From Capillimicrobium sp035565675 (lineage in GTDB: Bacteria > Actinomycetota > Thermoleophilia > Solirubrobacterales > Solirubrobacteraceae): a stretch of DNA of 14,839 nucleotides. The stretch is taken from positions 1 to 14,839 of the forward strand of contig DATMSA010000049.1 in the NCBI GenBank assembly GCA_035565675.1, written 5' to 3'. Position numbers and translations under genes: made by a program. Below the pieces are notes generated by a model. It saw only the letters and a list, made by a program, of their open reading frames with translations. It ran no database searches and was not told the DNA's origin. Below, piece after piece: positions 1-5,581 of the stretch. Each line of letters starts with the position of its first letter. Positions within the stretch are counted from its first letter, which is position 1.

Positions 1-177
1 GAGCAGCCCGCGCTTGTCGCCGAACGCGCGGTAGATCGTGCCCGCTCCGACGCCGGCGGCGGCGGCGACGTCGGCGATGCGCAGCGCGGCGGCGCCGCTG
101 TGGGCGACGAGCTCCTCGGTGGTGGCGAGCACGCGGGCCCGGTTGCGCGCGGCGTCGCTGCGACGGGGCTGGGGCAC
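1..177 (-). CDS. TetR-family transcriptional regulator, N-terminal part (cut by window edge)
   Basis: Only the first 59 codons are present; the ligand-binding domain lies beyond position 1. The visible protein has the TetR DNA-binding fold: a basic N-terminus (RRSDAARNRARVL), a first helix (ATTEELVAHSGAAALRI), then the helix-turn-helix IADVAAAAGVGAGTIYRAFGDK followed by RGLL. The motif 'G-x-G-T-I-Y-R-x-F-G-x-K' is the classic TetR recognition-helix signature. I chose the GTG at 177 because it gives a normal short N-terminus; no good ribosome binding site precedes it, so the start is uncertain and leaderless translation is possible. It is divergent from the azoreductase-like gene, with a perfect palindrome between them, so it is probably an autoregulated repressor of that operon. 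Its ligand is unknown; an electrophile, quinone or amine would fit the neighbours. Confidence 0.9.
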   Translation of the reverse strand, partial: MPQPRRSDAARNRARVLATTEELVAHSGAAALRIADVAAAAGVGAGTIYRAFGDKRGLL

Positions 178-195
178 GGCACGCAGTGTGGCAGA

Positions 196-213
196 AGCGG
201 AACGCGTTCCGCT
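196..213. promoter_or_regulatory. Perfect 18-bp palindromic operator for the divergent TetR
   Basis: AGCGGAACGCGTTCCGCT is identical to its own reverse complement over all 18 bases, and lies between the divergent TetR (start 177) and azoreductase-like (start 265) genes. A plausible plus-strand -10 hexamer, TAGTAT (213-218), abuts its right end, so a bound TetR dimer would cover the promoter spacer. Length and placement are typical of TetR operators. That the adjacent TetR binds it is inferred. Confidence 0.75.
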
Positions 214-230
214 AGTATTTGCGCATAACC

Positions 231-242
231 GGAATACGTTCC
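231..242. promoter_or_regulatory. Second, degenerate operator half-sites
   Basis: GGAATACGTTCC keeps the GGAA...TTCC arms of the upstream palindrome, but its central four bases are not self-complementary. The right half repeats CGTTCCGCT, which is also the right half of the main operator (205-213 and 237-245), 32 bp or about three helical turns away on the same face. It probably serves as a weaker cooperative site just downstream of the transcription start. Confidence 0.5.
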
Positions 243-264
243 GCTTAGTCTCGGAGGTTCCGAC

Positions 265-900
265 ATGCCCACCCGCCTGCTCCTGGTCACCGCCTCGCCC
301 CGCGGCGAGGAGTCCGAGTCGCTGCGCCTCTCCAGCGCGCTCGTCGACGCCTTCCGCGACGCCGGCGGCGGCGACGTCGACACGCTCGACCTGTTCGCCG
401 ACCCGCTCCCGCCCTTCGCCACCGCCCAGGCGCGCGCGAAGATGGCCGTCGTGGGCGGCGAAGAGCCGCCGGACACGACCGCCGACGCCTGGAGCGAGGT
501 GCTCGCGCTCGGCGAGCGGGTCGCGGCGGCCGACGCGCTCGTCCTGGCGGCGCCGATGTGGAACGCCACGGTCCCCTGGCCGCTGAAGCTGTTCATCGAC
601 ACGCTCACCCAGCCCGGCGTCGCCTTCGGCTTCGACCCCGACACCGGCTACCACGGGCTGCTCGGCGGCCGGCGCGCGGTCGTGCTCGCGACCAGCCACG
701 TCTACGCGCCCGGCGTGCCGCCGAGCTTCGGGATCGACTTCCACGCGCCCTACCTCGAGCACTGGCTCGAGATGTGCGGGTTCGGTCCGATCGACGTCGT
801 CCGCCTCCAGCCGACGTGGCCCGGCGCGCCCGACCTCGGCGTCCGCCGCGAGGCGGCGCTCGGCCAGGCCGCCGCACTCGGACGGGAGCTGGCTGGATGA
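265..900 (+). CDS. azoR: Flavodoxin-fold FMN-dependent NAD(P)H oxidoreductase, azoreductase (AzoR) type
   Basis: The 211-aa length is usual for the AzoR/NAD(P)H quinone reductase (Flavodoxin_2) family. After the first beta strand (RLLLVTA) comes the FMN phosphate loop SPRGEESES (11-19). The PMWNATVPWPLKLFID segment (97-112) is the hallmark flavin-ring region of AzoR, followed by the dimer-contact 'QPGVAF' and by GLLGGRRAVVLATS (131-144). Family members are cytosolic FMN homodimers that reduce quinones, azo dyes or nitroaromatics by two-electron ping-pong transfer from NAD(P)H. A strong GGAGG (253-257) sits 7 nt before the ATG. The gene overlaps the SMR exporter by ATGA and lies behind a TetR operator, which implies induction by a toxic aromatic or electrophile. 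The actual substrate cannot be read from the sequence; a plain quinone reductase role is as likely as azo reduction. Confidence 0.87.
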   Translation: MPTRLLLVTASPRGEESESLRLSSALVDAFRDAGGGDVDTLDLFADPLPPFATAQARAKMAVVGGEEPPDTTADAWSEVLALGERVAAADALVLAAPMWNATVPWPLKLFIDTLTQPGVAFGFDPDTGYHGLLGGRRAVVLATSHVYAPGVPPSFGIDFHAPYLEHWLEMCGFGPIDVVRLQPTWPGAPDLGVRREAALGQAAALGRELAG

Positions 901-1217
901 GCGGCTGGGCGTGGCTCGGCATCGCCGGCGCCCTGGAGGTCGCCTGGTCGCAGAGCATCCGCCCGACCGAGGGGTTCACGCGCCCGCTGCCGACCCTGCT
1001 GTGCGTGGCGCTCGCGCTCGCGGCGATCGTGCCGCTGTCGAAGGCGATGGAGCAGCTCCCGGTGGGGACCGCCTACGTGGTGTTCACCGGCGTCGGGGGG
1101 CTCGGCGCGGTCGCGCTCGGGATCGTCGTCGCCGACGACGCGCTCACCGCGGCGCGGATCGCCGGCGTGGCGCTCGTGATCGCCGGCGTGGCGACGCTGC
1201 GGGCCGCGGGCGCATGA
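897..1217 (+). CDS. sugE: Small multidrug resistance (SMR) transporter, Gdx/SugE guanidinium-exporter type
   Basis: A 106-aa protein with four hydrophobic helices (about 3-20, 29-49, 55-79, 84-103). The essential proton/substrate glutamate is E14, in G11-x-x-E14-V-x-W17, a pattern typical of the Gdx (SugE) branch and not of EmrE/Qac proteins. The helix-3 motif PVGTAYVVFTGVG (55-67) is also Gdx-like, with Phe63 where Gdx proteins usually have Trp. Family members are dual-topology dimers in the inner membrane that export guanidinium or small amines in exchange for protons. The ATG overlaps the azoreductase-like stop (ATGA) and has GGGAG at 884-888, so the two are translationally coupled. A detoxification role is inferred; it could export cationic or amine products of the reductase. 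The true substrate is not fixed by sequence. Confidence 0.88.
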   Translation: MSGWAWLGIAGALEVAWSQSIRPTEGFTRPLPTLLCVALALAAIVPLSKAMEQLPVGTAYVVFTGVGGLGAVALGIVVADDALTAARIAGVALVIAGVATLRAAGA

Positions 1218-1231
1218 TCGCGCCCGCGGCC
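1202..1231. terminator. Bidirectional hairpin between convergent genes
   Basis: GGCCGCGGGCGC (1202-1213) pairs perfectly with GCGCCCGCGGCC (1220-1231) around a 6-nt loop, giving a 12-bp all-G/C stem. It includes the SMR stop codon and begins 7 nt past the dodecin stop on the other strand. There is no T-run on either side, so it is a terminator-like or mRNA-end-protecting hairpin, not a canonical intrinsic terminator. Such U-less hairpins are common in high-GC actinobacteria. Confidence 0.6.
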
Positions 1232-1237
1232 GCCGCG

Positions 1238-1438
1238 TCACTCGAGCACGAACGTGACCTTCAGGTCGACGCGGAACTCGGTGACCTTCCCGTCCTCGAC
1301 GCGGACCATCTGCTCCTTGACCCAGGCGCCGCGGATGCCACGCACGCTCTCAGCGGCCTTCGCGAGGCCGTTGCGGATGGCGTCCTCGAAGCCCGTCTCG
1401 GACGTCGCCGAGATCTCGATGACCTTCGCAACGCTCAT
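1238..1438 (-). CDS. Dodecin family flavin-binding protein
   Basis: A 66-aa protein matching dodecin end to end: N-terminal VAKVIEISATS, then GFEDAIRNGLAKAAESVRGIRGAWV, then the DGKVTEFRVDLKVTFVLE C-terminal strand. Dodecins are cytosolic hollow dodecamers that bind flavins (or FMN/CoA in bacterial forms) in stacked pairs, thought to store or buffer free flavin and limit photo-oxidative damage. Trp39, in 'GAWVKEQ', corresponds to the flavin-stacking tryptophan of the family. The ATG overlaps the stop of the universal stress protein gene (ATGA), and a strong GGAGGAGG sits at 1456-1449, so the two are cotranscribed and coupled. Pairing with a stress protein suggests stress-linked flavin management (inference). 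Confidence 0.93.
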   Translation of the reverse strand: MSVAKVIEISATSETGFEDAIRNGLAKAAESVRGIRGAWVKEQMVRVEDGKVTEFRVDLKVTFVLE

Positions 1439-2325
1439 GCTGCTGCCACCTCCTCCGGTGGGTCGTCGGTGTGTGAGGTCGCTACCCCCGCCGAGCGCGG
1501 CACGACCAGAACCGGGCACGCGGCGTTGCGCACGACGCGGTGCGCGGTCCCACCGAGCAGCACGCGGCGGATCGGCCCGTAGCCGCGCGACCCGAGCACG
1601 AGCAGATCCGTCCCGACGGTCACGCCGTCGAGCTGCTCGGCCGGGTTGCCGACGCGGATCTCGATCGGCGCGCCCTCGGCCGCGGAGCGGAGCTGATGCT
1701 CCAGGCGCGCGCGCTGCGCGTCGCGGACCCGCTCCCAGTCGGGCATGTACGTGTACGGGGTCCACGCGTAAGACGCCTCGTCGGGCAGGACGCCGACGAG
1801 CTCGAGCGTCGCGCCCGCGGACCGCGCGATCTCGCGCGCGGCGGCCAGCGCCTCGCGCGCCTCCTGCCCGCCGTCGAAGCCGACGGTGACGCGGCGCAGG
1901 CTCCAGGATCGGTCGGCCAGCCCGGCGGGCGCCACGGCGACCGCGCAGGGCGCGCCGGCGATCACGGCCTCGGCGTGGCTGCCCAGCAGCATGCGCCCGA
2001 CGCCGGCCCGGTGGCTGGACCCGACGACGATCATGCGCGCCTCGCGCTCCTCGGCGGCGAGGTGCAGCCCCTCGGACGGCGAGCCCGCCGCGATCGGCAT
2101 CGTCTCGACCGGGCACGGCGCCGCCTCGGCAGCCTCCGCCAGCAGCTTGCGCGCGTCGTCGGAGAGCGGTCCGGTGCCCGCCACGCCGAAGGCGAGCGGG
2201 TCGTAGGGGTGGACGTGGACGAGCACGACCCGCGCGTCGGTGACGTCCGCCAGCGCCGCACCCAGCGTCACCGCGTCGCGCGAATGGGGGCGCCCGTCGA
2301 CGCCCACGATGATGACGTTCGACAT
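1435..2325 (-). CDS. Universal stress protein with two tandem UspA domains
   Basis: A 296-aa protein with two UspA domains, about 1-133 and 143-276. Each starts with a beta strand plus acidic turn (VIIVGVDG, 4-11; VTVGFDGG, 146-153). Domain 2 has a full ATP-binding signature G-2x-G-9x-G-G/S-T (GSRGYGPIRRVLLGGT, 245-260). Domain 1 has GSSHRAGVGRMLLGS (102-116), with His in place of the second Gly, so its nucleotide binding may be weaker. A final hydrophilic tail (SAGVATSHTDDPPEEVAAA) ends the protein. Tandem UspA proteins of this size are common in actinobacteria and are induced by hypoxia, stasis or oxidative stress. GGGAGG (2336-2331) precedes the ATG. It is followed by coupled dodecin. The precise role is unknown. 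Confidence 0.95.
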   Translation of the reverse strand: MSNVIIVGVDGRPHSRDAVTLGAALADVTDARVVLVHVHPYDPLAFGVAGTGPLSDDARKLLAEAAEAAPCPVETMPIAAGSPSEGLHLAAEEREARMIVVGSSHRAGVGRMLLGSHAEAVIAGAPCAVAVAPAGLADRSWSLRRVTVGFDGGQEAREALAAAREIARSAGATLELVGVLPDEASYAWTPYTYMPDWERVRDAQRARLEHQLRSAAEGAPIEIRVGNPAEQLDGVTVGTDLLVLGSRGYGPIRRVLLGGTAHRVVRNAACPVLVVPRSAGVATSHTDDPPEEVAAA

Positions 2326-2433
2326 GAAGACCTCCCGTGGGTGTGTGACCGACGCTACGTCCGCGAGGCGCCACGTGCATCCGAAGCGTCTACGGAGCGA
2401 GGTCCGGGGTTGTGCTCGTTGGCGCCGGTGCGT

Positions 2434-2472
2434 GTCGCGGCGGCGGACGCTGATCGGTCGCGCCGCCGCGAC
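2434..2472 (-). terminator. Long-stem hairpin downstream of the coiled-coil gene
   Basis: GTCGCGGCGGCG (2434-2445) is the exact reverse complement of CGCCGCCGCGAC (2461-2472), giving a 12-bp stem and 15-nt loop. In the minus-strand reading it begins 6 nt after the coiled-coil gene stop (2479) and lies about 110 nt upstream of the USP start. It therefore probably separates the two transcripts. No U-tract follows, and an internal 6-bp alternative stem (2457-2462 with 2467-2472) competes with it. Confidence 0.5.
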
Positions 2473-2478
2473 GGCCGG

Positions 2479-2832
2479 TCAGTCGTCGGGCTGCTGCGTG
2501 CGCAGCTCGGCCGTCCGGCGCCGCACCTCGGCGCCGATCTCCTTCAGCGTCTTCGGCGAGTCCTGCATGCGGACGGCCAGGAGCCCGATCTCGCGCTTGA
2601 GATCCTCTCCGGCCTGCTCCAGCGCCTCGCGCCACTCGGCGAGCTCGTCCTGAGCCGCCTCGGCACGCGACGTGATCGCGCTGCGGATCTGCTCGACGGC
2701 CTTGTCGATGCCCTCGCGCGCCTCCTCGCCGGCACGCTCGCGCGCCCGGTCGAGGTCCTCCAGCGCATCCTGGAGGTGGTCCGCGACGCTCTTCGGCGCC
2801 GGCGTCTTGGTGGGGGTGCGGGTGGAGGCCAT
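2479..2832 (-). CDS. Small charged helical (coiled-coil) protein of unknown function
   Basis: I do not recognise this 117-aa protein. After a basic, Thr/Pro-rich N-terminal tail (MASTRTPTKTPAPKS) it is almost continuously helical and highly charged from about 16 to 110. It has repeated Ala/Glu/Arg/Leu heptad-like patterning (DHLQDALEDLDRARERAGEE; AAQDELAEWREALEQAGEDLKR), consistent with a coiled coil or helical bundle. There is no signal peptide, membrane helix or cysteine. The start is well supported by AAGGAGGAG (2842-2834). The basic tail plus acidic helices might suggest DNA or nucleoid contact, or an adaptor, but no function can be assigned. It sits between a Lon-like protease and a USP/dodecin pair, all on the minus strand. 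The gaps on both sides contain hairpins, so it is probably its own transcript. Confidence 0.82.
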   Translation of the reverse strand: MASTRTPTKTPAPKSVADHLQDALEDLDRARERAGEEAREGIDKAVEQIRSAITSRAEAAQDELAEWREALEQAGEDLKREIGLLAVRMQDSPKTLKEIGAEVRRRTAELRTQQPDD

Positions 2833-2854
2833 GCTCCTCCTTCCGGTCGGGAAC

Positions 2855-2875
2855 GACGGGCTCCTCCGGCCCGTC
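2855..2875 (-). other. Small hairpin in the 5' leader of the coiled-coil gene
   Basis: GACGGGC (2855-2861) and GCCCGTC (2869-2875) form a 7-bp perfect stem with a 7-nt loop. In mRNA sense the loop reads CGGAGGA, resembling a ribosome binding site, 22 nt upstream of the start codon (2832). The real RBS is outside the stem. Its role is unknown. Confidence 0.35.
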
Positions 2876-2910
2876 CGAGACGAGCCTCTCCGGCGTGGGC
2901 GCCCGACGCA

Positions 2911-2928
2911 TCGGCGGTCCCCCGCCGA
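2911..2928 (-). terminator. Tetraloop hairpin downstream of the Lon-like gene
   Basis: TCGGCGG (2911-2917) and CCGCCGA (2922-2928) form a perfect 7-bp stem. In the minus-strand transcript the loop is GGGA, a GNRA-class tetraloop that stabilises RNA hairpins. It lies about 74 nt after the Lon-like stop (3002). It is a plausible transcript end or 3' stabiliser; no U-tract follows. Confidence 0.42.
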
Positions 2929-2950
2929 CCCGCTGCGGGGAAAGTGCGGA

Positions 2951-2966
2951 TGAGCGCGAGCGCTCA
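2951..2966. repeat. 16-bp inverted repeat near the end of the Lon-like gene
   Basis: TGAGCGC-GA-GCGCTCA is a perfect inverted repeat with a 2-nt centre, 36 nt past the Lon-like stop and upstream of the coiled-coil gene. The tiny centre suits a dimeric-protein operator better than an RNA hairpin, but no regulator is adjacent. Confidence 0.35.
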
Positions 2967-3001
2967 GCGCGAGGCCCGGCCGCTGCGTGGCGGAGGCCCG
3001 G

Positions 3002-5473
3002 TCATTCCGGCGCCTCCGCGTCGGGGCGCCGCCGCTTCGGCCGTCCCGCCGACCGGCGCGCCGCGCTCGACATCGCCTGGATGCGCTTCTGGACCGCCTC
3101 GTTGAGCGAGCCGGGCGTCCACGACCCGTCGTCGCCGCGAGTCCCGGCGACCCGTCCGGTCAGGATCGCCAGCGCCTCGTCGATCGTGCGCACCGGCCAC
3201 ACGTGGAAGCGGCCCGCCTCGACGGCCTCGACGACCTCGGGCGCGAGCATCGCGTGGCGGAGGTTCGTCGCGGGGACGACGACGCCCTGGTCGCCGGTGA
3301 GCCCGCGCTCGCGGCAGAGGGCGAAGAACCCCTCGACCTTCTCGTCGACGCCGCCGATCGCCTGGATGCGGCCGTGCTGGTCGATCGAGCCGGTGATCGC
3401 GACGCCCTGGCGCACGGGCGCGCCGGAGAGCACCGACAGCAGCGCGATCAGCTCGGCCGCCGACGCCGAGTCGCCCTCGACCGGCCCGTAGGACTGCTCG
3501 AAGACGACCGAGGCGCGCAGCGCCAGCGGCGAGTCGGCGCAGTAGCGGCCGGCGAGGAAGCCGGTGAGGATGAGCACGCCCTTGGCGTGCAGCGGGCCGC
3601 TGAGCTCCGCCTCGCGCTCGATGTCGACGACGTGGCCCTCGCCGGGGGCGGCGGTCGCGGTGATGCGCACCGGGTGGCCGAACGCGATCGGGCCGGCCGA
3701 CCGCACCGCCAGGCCGTTGACCTGGCCGACGACCTCGCCGTCGAGGTCGATGCGGATCGTCTCGTCGAGGATCGCGCTGCGCAGCCGGCGCTCGGCCAGC
3801 GCCGAGCGGTCGTGGCGCGCGGCGAGCGCGTCGCGCACGTCGGCGGCGGTCACCGTGTCGCGCTGGTCGCTGCGCGCGCGATGGCCCGCCTCGCGGATGA
3901 CCTCGACGAGCGCCCGCCGGCGCGTCGTCAGGCGCTCCTGGTTGCCGGCGACGCGGCTGCCGTGCTCGATCAGCGCGGCCACCGCGCCGGCGTCGAAGTG
4001 GGGGGTCGCGCCGTCGGCGGCCATGCGGCTGACGAGCGCGGCGTACCCGCGCTCGGCCTCCGGCGTGCGCGGCATCTCGTCGTCGAAGGCGACGTGCACC
4101 TTGAACAGCCGCGCCATGTCCTCGTCGGCGGCGTGCATCAGCGCGTGCAGGTCCGGGGTGGCGATCAGCACGACGACGACGTTCGCCGGGACCGGCTCGG
4201 GCTGCGGCGTCACCCCGGGGAAGACCGTGTACTGGGCGCCGGGGTTCTCGATGCGGATCGTGCCGGACCGCAGCAGCTCCTTCAGCCGCATCCAGGCGAG
4301 CGGGGTGCCGAGGACGTCGCGCGCGTCGAGGACCAGGTAGCCGCCGCGGGCCTCGTGGACGGCGCCGCCGCGCAGGTGCCGGTGGTCGGTCGTCACCGCG
4401 CCCAGGGTGGTCTCGTACTCGATGCGCCCGAACAGGCCCGCGAACGACGTGTCCTGCGGGCTGACGATCGGCGCCCCGCCGTCGGGGTCGCTGCGCACGA
4501 GGACGTTGACCGCGTAGCGCTGGGCCGGGTCGGGGCGACCCCTCGCGGCGAGGGCCGCGACCGGCGCCGGCATCTCCGGCTGCGGGAGGAACGCGTCGAG
4601 GTTGGCGACGATGTCCTCGCGGACGTCGTCGAGCCACGCGGTCACCGCCGGCGACTCGGGCCAGCGGGCGCGCACCTGGTCGACGAGGTCGCTCACCGCG
4701 GTCAGCGCGACGTCGCGGCGCAGCTCGCGGTGGCGGGCCGCGGTCTCGCGGTCGAGCTCGCGCAGCTGCGCGAACGCCTCCTCCGACGGGTCGCGCAGCT
4801 CCTCGACGGCGGCCTCGAAGCGCGACCGCGCCTCGGGCGGCATGTTCTGGATCTCCTCGGGCGTCAGCGGGCGCTTGGCCACGATCGGCACCATCACGAC
4901 GCCGGCGGGCGTGAGCTGCAGCCCGACGCCGAGCTCGTTCGCGCGCGCCTCGAGGCGGCCGAGCAGCTCGCGGCGGCGGCGATCGACCTCGTCGTGGAGC
5001 TCGCGGTGACGGGTCCGGAACCCCTCGCTCTCGAACGCCTCCTGCAGGCGCTGGGTCGCGTCGGCGACCAGCGTCGCGACGTCCTCGGCGAGCCGGTCGC
5101 CGGTGCCGGCGGGGACGTCGAGCGCGCGCGGGCGCATCGCGTCGGTGAAGTTCGGCACGTACACGAGGTCGGGCGGCGCGGGCTCGCGCCGCGCGCGCTC
5201 CGACAGCCAGGCCAGCACGGCCGCGCGCCGGCCGGTCCCCGGCGGGCCGGTGACCACGGCGTTGAAGCCGCCGTCGAGCTCGGCGGCCAGCCGCAGCGCC
5301 TGCTCGGCCGGCTCCTGGCCGGCGGGGGCGTCGGACGGCTCGACCTCGGCGGTCGTCTCGAAGCCCAGGCTCGCGGGATCGCAGCGGCGCCGCAGGTCGG
5401 CGGCGGCCGCCTCGGGCGGGGAGGTGGTCGATGTCGGATCCGAGCCCATCGCGTCCAGGGTCCCCAGTTTCAT
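3002..5473 (-). CDS. Lon-like ATP-dependent protease (AAA_32/YcbZ-LonB class, Ser-Lys peptidase S16)
   Basis: The 823-aa chain (from ATG 5473) has an N-terminal P-loop region GPPGTGRR (76-83), a long charged helical insert (about 130-300), a Walker-B-like strand GGYLVLDA (377-384), AAA+ lid helices to about 560, and a C-terminal Lon proteolytic domain. The active site is VEGDSASAAE with catalytic Ser669, and GGVDEKVEGFF with Lys712; the 43-residue spacing equals that of E. coli Lon (S679/K722). The Walker A lysine is Arg (GTGRR), which may alter ATP use. There is no transmembrane insert, unlike archaeal LonB, so it should act in the cytosol on unfolded or tagged proteins. The start is uncertain: ATG 5473 has only GAGG nearby, while a TTG at 5494 has GGGAGG (5509-5504) at ideal spacing. 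It is divergent from a TetR gene. Confidence 0.9.
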   Translation of the reverse strand: MKLGTLDAMGSDPTSTTSPPEAAAADLRRRCDPASLGFETTAEVEPSDAPAGQEPAEQALRLAAELDGGFNAVVTGPPGTGRRAAVLAWLSERARREPAPPDLVYVPNFTDAMRPRALDVPAGTGDRLAEDVATLVADATQRLQEAFESEGFRTRHRELHDEVDRRRRELLGRLEARANELGVGLQLTPAGVVMVPIVAKRPLTPEEIQNMPPEARSRFEAAVEELRDPSEEAFAQLRELDRETAARHRELRRDVALTAVSDLVDQVRARWPESPAVTAWLDDVREDIVANLDAFLPQPEMPAPVAALAARGRPDPAQRYAVNVLVRSDPDGGAPIVSPQDTSFAGLFGRIEYETTLGAVTTDHRHLRGGAVHEARGGYLVLDARDVLGTPLAWMRLKELLRSGTIRIENPGAQYTVFPGVTPQPEPVPANVVVVLIATPDLHALMHAADEDMARLFKVHVAFDDEMPRTPEAERGYAALVSRMAADGATPHFDAGAVAALIEHGSRVAGNQERLTTRRRALVEVIREAGHRARSDQRDTVTAADVRDALAARHDRSALAERRLRSAILDETIRIDLDGEVVGQVNGLAVRSAGPIAFGHPVRITATAAPGEGHVVDIEREAELSGPLHAKGVLILTGFLAGRYCADSPLALRASVVFEQSYGPVEGDSASAAELIALLSVLSGAPVRQGVAITGSIDQHGRIQAIGGVDEKVEGFFALCRERGLTGDQGVVVPATNLRHAMLAPEVVEAVEAGRFHVWPVRTIDEALAILTGRVAGTRGDDGSWTPGSLNEAVQKRIQAMSSAARRSAGRPKRRRPDAEAPE

Positions 5474-5581
5474 GGGCCGGGGCCTCGGGGGCAACCCGAC
5501 GATCCTCCCGGGAGCGACTACGGATGCGGCGGCACCGGCGTCTCCCGCGCGGGTGAAGCGGTCGACCTCATCGGACCTAGC

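Noticed and set aside
38..586. Plus-strand open frame across the TetR/azoreductase gap
   Set aside because: It runs antisense through the TetR helix-turn-helix and out of frame through the azoreductase-like gene, and its sequence is low-complexity.
800..897. Guanidine riboswitch for the Gdx-type exporter
   Set aside because: The exporter starts inside the stop codon of the preceding gene, so there is no leader to hold an aptamer, and I see no such motif before the azoreductase-like gene.
2987..5581. Very long plus-strand open frame upstream of the TetR gene
   Set aside because: It is antisense to the Lon-like gene, with Arg/Ala/Asp-rich composition and no family motifs. Only its last part, from 5582, is a real gene.
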